From NCBI RefSeq assembly GCF_016031635.1, contig NZ_JACEGD010000003.1, positions 202,285-266,284 on the forward strand: 64,000 nt of DNA, read 5' to 3'. The notes beneath the pieces are model-generated. The model had not been told where the DNA came from, did not search any database, and was given only the letters and a program-made list of their open reading frames with translations. The translations under genes and the position numbers were made by a program. Shown here in pieces: positions 1-8,203 of this stretch (positions within the stretch are counted from its first letter, which is position 1; every line of letters starts with the position of its first letter). Origin of the DNA: Bradyrhizobium diversitatis. GTDB taxonomy: Bacteria; Pseudomonadota; Alphaproteobacteria; Rhizobiales; Xanthobacteraceae.

Positions 1-451
1 GATCCGGCTCGCCCTCGCTCGCGACCAGCGCATCGAGCATCTTTTCCACCGTCGCGAGCGGAGTGAACTTGGTTCGTGCCGGCGAGGATTCGGCAAAGCA
101 GACCGGGCAAGTGAGATTGCAGTGCTCGGTGATCTCGATCAGCGCCAGGCAGGAATGCTGCTCGTGATCGGGACAGAGGCCGCAATCATAGGGGCAGCCG
201 AATTCCGTGCGGTGCTGGACTTGCAGCGGCCGGTCGCCCGGCTTGATGAAATCCTTGCACAGCCGCCAATAGGCTGCATCCGTCGACACTAGCGTCGACT
301 GAGTGCCGTGCTCCCTGCAGCGCTTTTCGTACCAGACTTCGTTGCCCTGAATCTGGATCTTGGTCGGCACCAGCTTCAGGCAGGTCTCGCAAAGGGATTG
401 GGTCTGGCCCCAGAAGATGTAGGGACGCGACTTACGCAACGGCGCGTTCAT
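1..451 (-). CDS. Radical SAM protein, Tes/MJ0619-like (C-terminus off the left edge)
   Basis: The first 150 residues are visible; the rest lies beyond base 1. A rubredoxin-like pair C21-x2-C24 is followed by C45 and a small Cys cluster C86-x3-C90-x2-C93, then the radical SAM motif C111-x3-C115-x2-C118 (CNLTCPVC), which should bind the 4Fe-4S cluster and S-adenosylmethionine. This order (CxxC knuckle, CPYDCGLC, EITEHCNLTCPVCF) is what I recall for the MJ0619/tetraether-synthase (Tes) group of radical SAM enzymes that act on lipid chains or cofactors; the assignment is from memory of the family, not a search. The ATG at 451 lies 20 bases inside the end of the upstream Lgt-like gene, so the two are probably co-transcribed and translationally linked. 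Substrate unknown. Confidence 0.75.
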   Translation of the reverse strand, partial: MNAPLRKSRPYIFWGQTQSLCETCLKLVPTKIQIQGNEVWYEKRCREHGTQSTLVSTDAAYWRLCKDFIKPGDRPLQVQHRTEFGCPYDCGLCPDHEQHSCLALIEITEHCNLTCPVCFAESSPARTKFTPLATVEKMLDALVASEGEPD

Positions 452-1148
452 GCAGGGATCTCGCTTTGGCTGCCGTCGCCAGCATGAATGCGGCGTAGAG
501 CAGGATGGACAGCGACAGCAGGTGAAACAGCGTGAAAGGACCGATCAGCGTGCCGTAGGGCTTGAGGAATTCCCATAGGAAGCGCTGCGCTCCATAATAG
601 GCGAGAACCAGGTAGAAACCGTTGGTGATGGTGAAGGCGTTTCGGTTCAAGACCGCCCGCAGATAGACAAGCGCGAAGGCGGCCATGGCTGCACTCTCGT
701 AGAGCTGGACCGGATGGCGAAGGACGCCGTCGCCGAAATCGTGGCTGAAAGGCAGCGCCGTCGGCGTGCCGTAGGTGAAGTCGTCGAGGCCCGCGAAATA
801 GCATCCAAGGCGGCCGATCGCGATGCCGAGCGCCAGCGGCAGCGCAAACCGGGCGCCGGTTCGCACCGCGATGCCTGCGGACCATTTGTAGAGCTCGATC
901 GCCACGGTGCCGCCGGCCAGCGCGCCCTCGACCGAGCGCGCGATGCCGCTCTGACCCGACAGCCACAGATTGGCAGAGCCGAACAGATAGGCGCCAATTC
1001 CGGCGCCGAACACCAGCGCGGCGATATAGGGCAGCTCGAAGGATTGCGCCGGAAACTGCAGGCCCTGTCGCGCCAGCCAATAGACGGCGGCAGCCGCCGC
1101 CAGCCACGCCGCGATATCGAACAGAGTGTGAAGGAAAGCCCCGCCCAT
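432..1148 (-). CDS. Lgt-like (prolipoprotein diacylglyceryl transferase family) membrane protein
   Basis: A 238-residue, multi-pass inner-membrane protein. It carries the recognisable Lgt signature pieces: GRLGCYFAGLDDFTYGTPT in the middle and HPVQLYES further on, with hydrophobic helices on both sides. Lgt moves diacylglyceryl from phosphatidylglycerol to the lipobox Cys of prolipoproteins. This copy is shorter than usual Lgt, and I do not see the canonical His-Gly-Gly or the GRxGNFxN signature; the matching spots read AGG and GRLGCYF. It may therefore be a paralogue with another lipid acceptor rather than housekeeping Lgt. The ATG at 1148 is chosen because the open frame upstream runs through a palindromic repeat. 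The stop overlaps the start of the radical SAM gene. Confidence 0.8.
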   Translation of the reverse strand: MGGAFLHTLFDIAAWLAAAAAVYWLARQGLQFPAQSFELPYIAALVFGAGIGAYLFGSANLWLSGQSGIARSVEGALAGGTVAIELYKWSAGIAVRTGARFALPLALGIAIGRLGCYFAGLDDFTYGTPTALPFSHDFGDGVLRHPVQLYESAAMAAFALVYLRAVLNRNAFTITNGFYLVLAYYGAQRFLWEFLKPYGTLIGPFTLFHLLSLSILLYAAFMLATAAKARSLHERAVA

Positions 1149-1200
1149 GCGGGGGATATTATAGCATGGCAGATGTTGAGAAGCGCGCGGCACATATTTG

Positions 1201-1353
1201 TGCCCTCTCCCCTTGTGGGAGAGGGCAGCTCCGCTATTTGCCACACGCTCATTTGGGTGAGGGGTATCTCTCCGCGAATTCAACAACCGTGGGACTCGCG
1301 GAGAGAACCCCCATCCGGCGCTTCGCGCCACCTTCTCCCACAAGGGGAGAAGG
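1201..1353. repeat. Palindromic intergenic repeat, CTCTCCCC family
   Basis: The left arm (about 1202-1226) and right arm (about 1331-1353) are hairpins built on CTCTCCCC/CACAAGGGG, and they enclose a GTGAGGGG segment. It sits between the Lgt-like gene and the Crp-type gene, both leftward. A related element with the same CTCTCC...GGGGAGAGG and GTGAGGGG pieces lies at 62111-62242 upstream of ffh. Confidence 0.75.
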
Positions 1354-1369
1354 AAGAAAGCAAGTGCCT

Positions 1370-2134
1370 CTACCCCGCCTCCCGCTCCTCGGTTGGATAA
1401 ACCCCGCGCAGCACCTCCTCGAAATGCATTTTCACGGCATCGTTGCACAGGCAGGCGCGAAGCTTCAGGCCATCGCGGTTGCGGACCAGGATCGAGCCGC
1501 GCCTCGTGTCGAGAATTCGCTCCGCCTTGAACGACTGAAGCACGCGGCTGGCATAGCTGCGCCCGACCCCGAGCAACGTCGCGAGTTGTTCGTGGGTCAG
1601 CGGCACGCTGGTCTCGTCGCCGGTCCGCTCCATCGCCGCCAGGATCCATTTGGCGGTGCGCTGCTCTATCGAGTGGATCGCGTTGCAGGCGGTCGACTGG
1701 AAGATCTGGGCCAGCAAGCAATCGGCATAGCGGGCGAAGATATTGCGCAGCGACGCCGAGCGCAGCTTGGCCGCTTCCAGCTTGGCAACGTGAATACGCG
1801 CAAACGGCCCGCCGAACTTCACGCAGATCCGCGTATAGGCCGGCAGAAATCCCTCGCTAACGATGCCGCCTACCGCGCCTTCGCGGCCGACCAGAATGGT
1901 TTCGACGTCGCGGCCGTCCTCGTTGGGGACGAGGAAGGTCGCGAGCGACGGCCCGCAGGGGAAGTGGACGACCTGCACGTCATCGCCGGGATTATAGAGC
2001 AATTGGCCCGCTGCGGAGTCCTCGAAGGTCACGTGCGGCGCAAGGAGAGCATAGTCGGCCTGGCTCAGACGCCGCAGCAGATTGTTGGCCGGCCGGCTCT
2101 CGACCTCGGTGACCTTGCCGATACGCGCATCCAT
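1370..2134 (-). CDS. Crp/Fnr-family transcriptional regulator
   Basis: A 254-residue cytoplasmic regulator. Residues about 25-140 form the cyclic-nucleotide-like beta-roll. The C-terminal part contains a winged helix-turn-helix, LTHEQLATLLGVGRSYASRV, preceded by the usual dimer helix and the RTAKWIL stretch. There are no FNR-type N-terminal Cys residues, so an iron-sulfur oxygen sensor is unlikely; the ligand is unknown. It stands alone, leftward, with a repeat after it, and the divergent neighbour is a receiver-domain protein. Similar Crp-type proteins with this HEQLATLLGVGR motif are numerous in Bradyrhizobium. Its targets cannot be read from this window. Confidence 0.85.
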   Translation of the reverse strand: MDARIGKVTEVESRPANNLLRRLSQADYALLAPHVTFEDSAAGQLLYNPGDDVQVVHFPCGPSLATFLVPNEDGRDVETILVGREGAVGGIVSEGFLPAYTRICVKFGGPFARIHVAKLEAAKLRSASLRNIFARYADCLLAQIFQSTACNAIHSIEQRTAKWILAAMERTGDETSVPLTHEQLATLLGVGRSYASRVLQSFKAERILDTRRGSILVRNRDGLKLRACLCNDAVKMHFEEVLRGVYPTEEREAG

Positions 2135-2312
2135 CGTGAAACTCCCGTCCCTTCCCCCACCTTACCGAGTTCCGCGCTTCCCCTGTGTGCACAAGTGGAC
2201 AGACTGGACAACGATGATGTGGTGAGTTTCGTTCCGGGAACCCCCGATGCGCTACGCGCAGGCATCGTGTCGCGGCAGTCCTGATCCTAAAACCCCAACG
2301 CAAGATGCGATC

Positions 2313-2696
2313 ATGGCACCCGTACTTCCCAACGGCTCAGGTTGGCCGGCCGATGTTCTGATCGTCGAGGACGATCCGATCATCGCAATCGATTTCGAGG
2401 ACCGTCTGCTCGGATTTGGTGTGACCGGCGTGCGGACCGTCGGTTCGGTGACGCAGGCGCTGGACGCCATTGCGAAGCGTACGCCCGACTTCGCGCTGCT
2501 CGATGTCGAACTGATCCGCGAGACCAGCTTTGCGGTCGCCGAGCGGTTGATCGCGCTGGAGGTTCCGTTCGTTTTCGTCACCGGCTATGGCGCCGAGGCG
2601 CGCATTCCGCCCGAACTGGCGGGCCGGCCGCGGTTGCAGAAACCGTGTTCGAGCGATGCGCTGGAAGCGGCGCTCAAGCTACGCGCCGCCAATTGA
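2313..2696 (+). CDS. Single-domain response regulator (receiver only)
   Basis: A 127-residue CheY-like receiver with no output domain. The acidic pair D20/D21 (VEDDP), the expected phospho-accepting D64 (LLDVEL), T90 (FVTGYG) and K110 (LQKP) are all present, so it should be phosphorylatable. I use the ATG at 2313; the frame is open further upstream but the receiver fold begins directly after this start. It is divergent from the Crp-type gene, and no histidine kinase is adjacent. Such stand-alone receivers usually act as phosphate shuttles or sinks, or through protein contacts; the partner here is unknown. Confidence 0.85.
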   Translation: MAPVLPNGSGWPADVLIVEDDPIIAIDFEDRLLGFGVTGVRTVGSVTQALDAIAKRTPDFALLDVELIRETSFAVAERLIALEVPFVFVTGYGAEARIPPELAGRPRLQKPCSSDALEAALKLRAAN

Positions 2697-2697
2697 A

Positions 2698-2742
2698 GCA
2701 TGATCCGGAAAAGTGCGCAGCGGTTTTCCGAAAAGATCATGC
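2698..2742. repeat. RIME-like palindrome (GCATGATC...GATCATGC)
   Basis: A 45-base imperfect palindrome that starts GCATGATCCGGAAAAG and ends CCGAAAAGATCATGC. A near-identical copy lies at 52776-52820 after leuD. It begins one base after the response-regulator stop codon. Such palindromes are a common dispersed intergenic element in rhizobia. Confidence 0.85.
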
Positions 2743-2754
2743 TTGACCAACAAC

Positions 2755-2797
2755 CTAAAGCGCGATGACGATTCATCCTCATCGCATCGCGCTTTAG
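2755..2797. terminator. Perfect 13-bp inverted repeat between converging genes
   Basis: The arms 2755-2767 (CTAAAGCGCGATG) and 2785-2797 match exactly around a 17-base loop. The element lies between the rightward response regulator and the leftward phoD, whose stop is at 2801. It could stop transcription from both sides, although there is no long T run, so it may instead be another dispersed palindrome. Confidence 0.5.
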
Positions 2798-2800
2798 CAA

Positions 2801-4342
2801 TCAGCCTTGCTTCGGATCGAGCGTGGTCGACCACAGCGCCACGTCGGCGCGGTCGCGCAGGGTCACCGTCATTTGACCCGAGGCGCCGTCGATCTCGACG
2901 TGGCCGAAGAACTGCATGCCGGCGGACGGCGGCAGGTTCTGGCTGTCCTTGCCCGGCGCCTTGACGAAGCGAACCTCGGGGCCAAAGGTGTTGTCGAGCG
3001 CGTTCGGACCGAACGTACCAGCGTGCAGCGGACCCGACACGAATTCCCAGAACGGCTCGAACTCCTGGAATTGCGCCTTGTTCGGATCGTAATAATGCGC
3101 GGCGGCGTAATGCACGTCCGCGGTCAGCCACACCGTGTTAGTGATCGGCGCCATCTTGATGAAGCGGAGGATGTCGGCGATCTCGAACTCGCGACCACGC
3201 ACCGGACCGTCGCCCTGTGCAATGGCTTCCGAGCCTCCCTTCGGCGTATCCGAGACAATCAGGCTGATCGGCATGTCTGACGCGATCACCTTCCATGTCG
3301 CGCGCGAATTGAGGAGGCCGCGCTTGAGCCAGGCGATCTGATCCGGGCCGAGAAAGTAGTTGGCGGGGCCGTAGGCGGTCTCGATATTGGGCCCGTTCGG
3401 GCCGCGATAGCTGCGCTCGTCGAGCACGAACACGTCGAGATGCGGGCCGTAGGGGATCTGGCGATAGACCCGGCCGGGCTCCACGATGCTTTCCCGCATC
3501 GGGTACATCTCGTGGAAGGCGCGCCCCGCGCGGGCCGCGAGCAGCGAGATGTCCCGCACCTTGTAGGCGGCCGGCAGCTCCTTCGACAGCGACCAGTTGT
3601 TGGTCACCTCGTGGTCGTCCCACTGCACGAAGATCGGCACTTCGGCATTGAAGGCTTGAAGGTTCGCGTCGGTGAGATTGTATTTGTGCGCGGCGCGGTA
3701 CTCGTCCAGCGTCTCCGCGACCTTGGCCTTCTCCGGGATCGTGACGTTCTTCCAGATCTTGCCGTCGGCGAGCTTCACCTCGGATTGGATGGGACCGTCG
3801 GCATAGATCGTGTCGCCGGAATGCAGGAAGAAATCCGGCCGGTGTTTGCGCATCGCCGAAAAGGTGAACATGCCGCCGTCATCGGGATTGATGCCCCAGC
3901 CCTGGCCGGCGACATCGCCGCCCCAGACGAAGCTGACGTCGCGGCGGTCGGCCGGCGCGGTGCGGAAGCGGCCGACCAACGGCTCGCCCTCGACCGCGCT
4001 GTGCGAGAGATCGCGGAAGCGGACGCGGTAAAAGATGTCCTGGCCACCCGGCAGATTCTCCAGCAACATTTTTGCCGTGAAGTCGCTCTCGGGCAGCGCG
4101 GCGATCGGCGGCAGCGCGCGGGCGTCCCTGAACGTATCAGTCGTCGCCACCTCGACCAGCATCTGTGCCGGCCGGTCGGTACGCGCCCACACCACACCGC
4201 CATCGACGGTGACGTCGCCAGACTGCACGCCATGAGTGACCGCCGGCCGATCGGCCGCGCGCGAGAGATACGGCATTGCCATCGTGCCGAGCGCACCGGC
4301 GCTGGTGGCGAGGAAGCGGCGGCGGGAGAATTTGATGTTCAT
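2801..4342 (-). CDS. phoD: Alkaline phosphatase D (PhoD family)
   Basis: A 513-residue phosphodiesterase/phosphomonoesterase exported to the periplasm, which releases phosphate from organic esters using Ca/Fe. The N-terminus has a twin-arginine signal (SRRRFLATSAG) followed by an Ala-rich region and a likely cleavage after SRA-A. A PhoD N-terminal beta domain (about 30-130) precedes the metallophosphatase core with SGDTIYADGP, WDDHEVTNNW and a late HYAAAHYYDP stretch that should supply metal ligands. Its length is normal for the family. It is transcribed alone, leftward. A second alkaline phosphatase of the PhoA type is 11 kb away. I did not identify a Pho box. Confidence 0.93.
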   Translation of the reverse strand: MNIKFSRRRFLATSAGALGTMAMPYLSRAADRPAVTHGVQSGDVTVDGGVVWARTDRPAQMLVEVATTDTFRDARALPPIAALPESDFTAKMLLENLPGGQDIFYRVRFRDLSHSAVEGEPLVGRFRTAPADRRDVSFVWGGDVAGQGWGINPDDGGMFTFSAMRKHRPDFFLHSGDTIYADGPIQSEVKLADGKIWKNVTIPEKAKVAETLDEYRAAHKYNLTDANLQAFNAEVPIFVQWDDHEVTNNWSLSKELPAAYKVRDISLLAARAGRAFHEMYPMRESIVEPGRVYRQIPYGPHLDVFVLDERSYRGPNGPNIETAYGPANYFLGPDQIAWLKRGLLNSRATWKVIASDMPISLIVSDTPKGGSEAIAQGDGPVRGREFEIADILRFIKMAPITNTVWLTADVHYAAAHYYDPNKAQFQEFEPFWEFVSGPLHAGTFGPNALDNTFGPEVRFVKAPGKDSQNLPPSAGMQFFGHVEIDGASGQMTVTLRDRADVALWSTTLDPKQG

Positions 4343-4380
4343 GAAGGATGGTTCGCTGACTGGCTTGTGCGCCTCTCACA

Positions 4381-4420
4381 CCGTCATTCCGGATTCGCGC
4401 TGCGCGCTCCGGAATGACGG
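4381..4420. repeat. CGTCATTCCGG-type hairpin
   Basis: The arms 4381-4393 and 4408-4420 (CCGTCATTCCGGA and its complement) pair perfectly around a GC-rich loop. It lies between phoD and the TAXI-type gene. Longer elements with the same arms occur at 9919-10023, 31394-31476 and 42014-42122. Confidence 0.8.
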
Positions 4421-4469
4421 TGCGAGTTATATTGAGACAATGTGACGCAGCCATTACGCCGGCAAGCGC

Positions 4470-5915
4470 CTACGCGTTGCCGGCGGCCCTGAACTGCGCG
4501 CCGGCGCGCTGCAGGTTCTGCGGCAGGCTCATCAGCAATGCCTTGCGGTCGGCGACCGCAGAATGGAACTGGTCGAGTGCGATGTTGAAGGCGGTGAGTG
4601 CGCCTTCCTCGATCGCGCCGTGATCGTAGCAGCGCAGCGTATCGCGCAGGATGTCGTCAGCCTCGGTCTGCATCTGGTCGAGCTCTTCGGCCGTCTCGCA
4701 CTTGCGCGCCGCGGCGATCATGTCAAGCAGGCGTTCGCGCTGATGATTGTTGCTGTCGCGCTCGTCCTTCTTCAGGTATCCGGCGAACCAGGCGCCGATC
4801 GAGCCCATGGCCGAAAGTGCCATCAGGCTCCACCAGATGTAGTCGCTGTATTTGTCGAGAAAGGTCTTTTCCTCGCCGTCGACGAAGGCGGCCGCACCTG
4901 GGTGCACCGGGATCACCGCATCCTTGTCGGTATCGGGCGTTTCGATCTTCGCCGCGAGCGGAAATTCCGTGACCAGTTGCTGGCGAACGGCGAAGAGCTG
5001 GCGCGTGAACGCCGCAATGGTGGTTTCGGCCACGCCCTTGCGCGCCACGATGTGGTGCGAAAAGCTGATGGTCTTCACCTCGTCCTCCGGGCGGGCAGGC
5101 GAGCCGCCATAGGTGCCGGCGGGAATCTCGGACGCTTCGTAGACCGGATGGTTTTGCGCGATCGCATCCGCCGAATCGATTGCGAGGAAGGTGGGCGCCC
5201 CGAAATCCTTGGTGGAGGCGGCGATCGCATCCGACGTGATCTTGCTGTTGACGGGGCCGGCCGCGAGATAGACGTCGGCCTTCTGCGCCTTGATCGCCTC
5301 GGCGGCTTCGTTCGCCGGGAACTGCACGATCTCGACCTTGGCGGGATCGATGCCGTATTGCTGGAGGATCACCTTGAGCAGATTGACGTTGGCCTGGGTG
5401 CGGCCGACCACGCCGACGCGATGGCCGGCGAGCTGCGAGATCTTGGTGATCTTCGCGCCCCGCTTCTTGCCTTTGCCCGGGACGGACCACAGCACCACGA
5501 CGTTCTTGCGCAGGGTCGCGACCGCTTGCGCGTTCTTGGGCACGTCGACGTCGCCGCGCACGATGGCGAGATCGACCTTGCCTTCCGCGAGCGCGTCGGC
5601 GCTCGCCGTGGCGCCGTCGGTCTGGAACGGCCGCAGCCGTACCTGAGCCTTGGTCTGGGTGAAGGCCTGCGTCAGCGCCTGCACGACCTTGATGTCATCG
5701 CTGTTGGCAGGGCCGACCGCGATCTTGAGCGTCACCGGACGCATCGCGAAGTAATACCCGCCGGCGAGCGCGCCCACGATCGCAAGCACGAGTGCCAGGG
5801 ACACGAGGGCCGTCTTCCGCGCCGCCGATCGCGGCGAAGGCGGAGGGGGCGCTTCGGCCAGGTCCAATCCCCCGGTCATCGATCTCCCAAACAGGCGCTT
5901 CAGGCTCAGTTTCAT
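4470..5915 (-). CDS. TAXI-family TRAP-type solute-binding protein with two membrane anchors
   Basis: A 481-residue protein. After a Pro-rich cytoplasmic start comes a membrane helix (about residues 36-58), then a periplasmic binding domain of the NMT1/TAXI type (about 62-340: VTLKIAVGPANSDD, GHRVGVVGRTQANVNLL), a second helix near 365-385 (WWSLMALSAMGSIGAWFAGYL), and a helical cytoplasmic tail rich in charged residues. TAXI proteins normally deliver small acids to DctQM-like permeases, but no permease gene is adjacent. The anchored form with a C-terminal helical tail suggests a sensing or partner-binding role instead of free diffusion. The ligand is unknown. Confidence 0.8.
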   Translation of the reverse strand: MKLSLKRLFGRSMTGGLDLAEAPPPPSPRSAARKTALVSLALVLAIVGALAGGYYFAMRPVTLKIAVGPANSDDIKVVQALTQAFTQTKAQVRLRPFQTDGATASADALAEGKVDLAIVRGDVDVPKNAQAVATLRKNVVVLWSVPGKGKKRGAKITKISQLAGHRVGVVGRTQANVNLLKVILQQYGIDPAKVEIVQFPANEAAEAIKAQKADVYLAAGPVNSKITSDAIAASTKDFGAPTFLAIDSADAIAQNHPVYEASEIPAGTYGGSPARPEDEVKTISFSHHIVARKGVAETTIAAFTRQLFAVRQQLVTEFPLAAKIETPDTDKDAVIPVHPGAAAFVDGEEKTFLDKYSDYIWWSLMALSAMGSIGAWFAGYLKKDERDSNNHQRERLLDMIAAARKCETAEELDQMQTEADDILRDTLRCYDHGAIEEGALTAFNIALDQFHSAVADRKALLMSLPQNLQRAGAQFRAAGNA

Positions 5916-6070
5916 CTTGGCCGGCGATCTACCGTTGCAATTGTAGCAAATTTCTTTGTCCGGCGGGGTTACATCTCCGTCATGGTTAGCGGACGCAGGA
6001 AATCCCGTATGAACCCGGGCGGCGGCGCGGTGTTAGAGTAAAGTTCCCCCCAAAAGGCAAGGAGACGATC

Positions 6071-6361
6071 ATGGCAGAACGGCTCTCGGCGGAGGAGCGC
6101 AGGCAGGCGCTGGGCGGACTACCGGACTGGAGTGAGGTCCAAGGCCGCGACGCCATCGGGAAGATCTTCGTCTTTAGGGATTTCAACGAGGCGTTCGGCT
6201 TCATGACCCGCGCCGCGCTGGTGGCCGAGAAGATGGATCACCACCCCGAATGGCGCAACGTCTACAAGACGGTGGAGGTGGTGCTGTCGACCCACGACGC
6301 CGGCGGCGTCACCACGCGCGATATCGCGCTGGCCAAGGCGATGAACGCCATCGCAGGCTGA
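6071..6361 (+). CDS. phhB: 4a-hydroxytetrahydrobiopterin dehydratase (pterin-4a-carbinolamine dehydratase)
   Basis: A 96-residue cytoplasmic enzyme that dehydrates 4a-carbinolamine tetrahydropterin after aromatic amino-acid hydroxylation. The family fingerprint [13 protein letters not shown] (residues 53-65) holds the catalytic His pair H57/H58, and H75 (LSTHDAGG) is the third expected His. It is full length for the family. A purine-rich AAGGAGA lies just before the ATG. No phenylalanine hydroxylase gene is nearby, so the protein may serve molybdopterin or another pterin, as proposed for orphan PCD proteins. Confidence 0.93.
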   Translation: MAERLSAEERRQALGGLPDWSEVQGRDAIGKIFVFRDFNEAFGFMTRAALVAEKMDHHPEWRNVYKTVEVVLSTHDAGGVTTRDIALAKAMNAIAG

Positions 6362-6472
6362 CACTTGACGGATACTTGGCTGACGTCTTGCAGGGATCGG
6401 CCGCATCCCCATCTTGTGATCAGCCGGGACGGGACGACCCTCCGCCTTCGGCAGAACGGGGAGTTTTTGAGC

Positions 6473-6856
6473 ATGGCTGCCGAGCACAGCGTCGGCTTCG
6501 AGCCGGCCGATCGGCTCGCGGAAGATCGCGAGAGCGTGCGCCGCCGCTTCTGGCGCAAGCTGAAGCGTGTCGCCGCGCACCTGCCGTTCGCGGAAGACCT
6601 GCTTGCCGCTTATTACTGTGCGTTCGACCGGCAGACGCCGCGCCACGTCCAGGCCTCGCTGCTCGGGGCGATTGCCTACTTCATCCTGCCGTTCGACTTC
6701 GTCACGGACGTGATGCCGATGCTCGGCTTCGCCGATGACGCTGCCGTGCTCGCCACTGCCATCCGCATGGTTGCCGGCCACATCACGAACGAGCATCGCG
6801 AGGCCGCCCGCGCCGCGCTGCGGCGTGGGGTGGAGGAAGTGGAAGCAGACGCTTGA
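6473..6856 (+). CDS. YkvA-family (DUF1232) small membrane protein
   Basis: A 127-residue protein. The DUF1232 core is visible from about residue 55: CAFDRQTPRHVQASLLGAI, then the hydrophobic stretch AYFILPFDFVTDVMPMLGF with the typical Pro-x-Asp-x-x-x-D pattern, followed by a helix to the end. The family is small and membrane-associated, and its function is not established. I prefer the ATG at 6473 (GGGGAG 8-9 bases upstream) to an earlier TTG that would add 36 unconserved-looking residues. It follows the pterin dehydratase gene by about 110 bases and could be co-transcribed with it. Confidence 0.8.
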   Translation: MAAEHSVGFEPADRLAEDRESVRRRFWRKLKRVAAHLPFAEDLLAAYYCAFDRQTPRHVQASLLGAIAYFILPFDFVTDVMPMLGFADDAAVLATAIRMVAGHITNEHREAARAALRRGVEEVEADA

Positions 6857-6871
6857 GCTTACCCCGAGCGC

Positions 6872-7044
6872 GCTGTCATTCCCCGCGACCCGGCTACGCC
6901 AAGGCTTCGCCGGGGTTGAGGTCCAGGGGCGCCGAAGCTTTAGCGCAGGCGGCAAGCGGGGAATCCAGTACGCCGCGGCCTCTCGGTTCAATCACTGCAG
7001 TCTCTGGAATACTGGATCGCCCGGTCGAAGCCGGGCGATGACAG
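6872..7044. repeat. Intergenic repeat bounded by GCTGTCAT/ATGACAGC
   Basis: The block begins GCTGTCATTCCCCGCGACC and ends GCCGGGCGATGACAGC, so its ends are inverted. The middle contains smaller inverted pieces around GGAATCCAGTA and CTGGAATACTGGAT. It fills the gap between two converging genes, and the pattern (GTCATTCCCCG ... GGGCGATGACA) resembles the other rhizobial palindromes in this window. Confidence 0.6.
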
Positions 7045-7081
7045 CTGAGTATGCGGAAACAGCGTCGCGATGGACGCCGCC

Positions 7082-8056
7082 TCACGGATGCAGGATCACC
7101 TTGCCCATGGCCTGGCGTCCCGCCAGCACCTTCAGCGCGTCCGCGGTCTGGGCCAGCGGGAAGGTGCGGTCGACATGCGATGAGATCTTGCCCTCCGCCG
7201 TCCACTTCACGAGCTTTTCCAGATTGGCGCGGTTCTTGGCCGGGTTGAGTCTCGTCCAGGCGCCCCAGAACACGCCGCGGATGTCGCAGCCTTTCAGCAG
7301 CGCGAGGTTCAGCGGCATCTTCGGAATGTCGCCGGCGGCAAAGCCGATGACGAGGAAGCGGCCCTCCCAGGCGATCGAGCGCAGCGCCTGCTCGGCGTAA
7401 GCGCCACCAACCGGATCGAAGATGATGTCGACGCCCTTGCCGCCGGTGAGCTTGCGCAGGCCTTCCTTCAGATCTTCCTTGCCGTAGTTCAGCGTCAGCT
7501 CGGCGCCATGCGCTTTCGCGAATTCCAGCTTCTCGTCCGACGAGGCGCAGGCGATCACCTTCAGGCCCATCAGCTTGCCGAGTTCGCAGGCGGCGAGGCC
7601 GGTGCCGCCGGCTGCGCCGAGCACCGCGAGCGTCTCGCCCGGCTTCGGGCTCGCGCGATCTTCCAGCGCATGCAGCGCGGTGCCGTAGATGATGATGATG
7701 CCGGCCGCGCGGTCGTAGTCGAGATTGTCGGGGATCTTCACGATCGATGCCGCCGGCAGCGCGATCTTCTCGCGCGCGCCGTTGTGGCCGCAGGATGCGA
7801 CGACGCGGTCGCCGACTTTCAGATCGGTCACGCCGGGGCCGATGCTCTCGATCACGCCGGCGACTTCCGCAGCCGGCGAGAACGGGAACGGCGGCTTGAT
7901 CTGGTACTTGCCCTGGATCATCAGGATGTCGAAGAAGTTCAGCGCCGCCGCCTTGATCGCGATCACGGCTTCGCCGGGACCGGCCACCGGATCCGGCACC
8001 TCGGCCAGAACGAGATCGTCGGGCTGGCAATATTGCGAGCAGAGGATGGCTTTCAT
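7082..8056 (-). CDS. NADPH:quinone oxidoreductase, zinc-free MDR family
   Basis: A 324-residue cytoplasmic oxidoreductase of the medium-chain dehydrogenase superfamily, quinone-reductase branch. The N-terminal GroES-like domain (residues 1-120) lacks the Cys/His zinc ligands of alcohol dehydrogenases. The Rossmann part shows GETLAVLGAAGGTGLAACEL near residue 140, followed by CASSDEKLEFAKAHGA and a later VIGFAAGDIPKMPLNL, both typical of the group. It reduces quinones or enones with NADPH, but the natural substrate is not evident. It is monocistronic and divergent from the SDR gene at 8204. Confidence 0.87.
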   Translation of the reverse strand: MKAILCSQYCQPDDLVLAEVPDPVAGPGEAVIAIKAAALNFFDILMIQGKYQIKPPFPFSPAAEVAGVIESIGPGVTDLKVGDRVVASCGHNGAREKIALPAASIVKIPDNLDYDRAAGIIIIYGTALHALEDRASPKPGETLAVLGAAGGTGLAACELGKLMGLKVIACASSDEKLEFAKAHGAELTLNYGKEDLKEGLRKLTGGKGVDIIFDPVGGAYAEQALRSIAWEGRFLVIGFAAGDIPKMPLNLALLKGCDIRGVFWGAWTRLNPAKNRANLEKLVKWTAEGKISSHVDRTFPLAQTADALKVLAGRQAMGKVILHP

Positions 8057-8203
8057 GGCGGCACCTGAGGCGTTTCGAGTGGAATTATAGTTGACCCGTT
8101 TCTGCCGGATTTAGACACGGGCGACAATCCGGTTTCTTTGCCCAAAGCCATGGGCAGCCCTATCCTCGCTACGACGAAATCCACGGAAATAGGGATTCAA
8201 ACG

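Noticed and set aside
2247..2312. Upstream extension of the response regulator
   Set aside because: The 22 extra residues are not receiver sequence and ATG 2313 fits the fold start.
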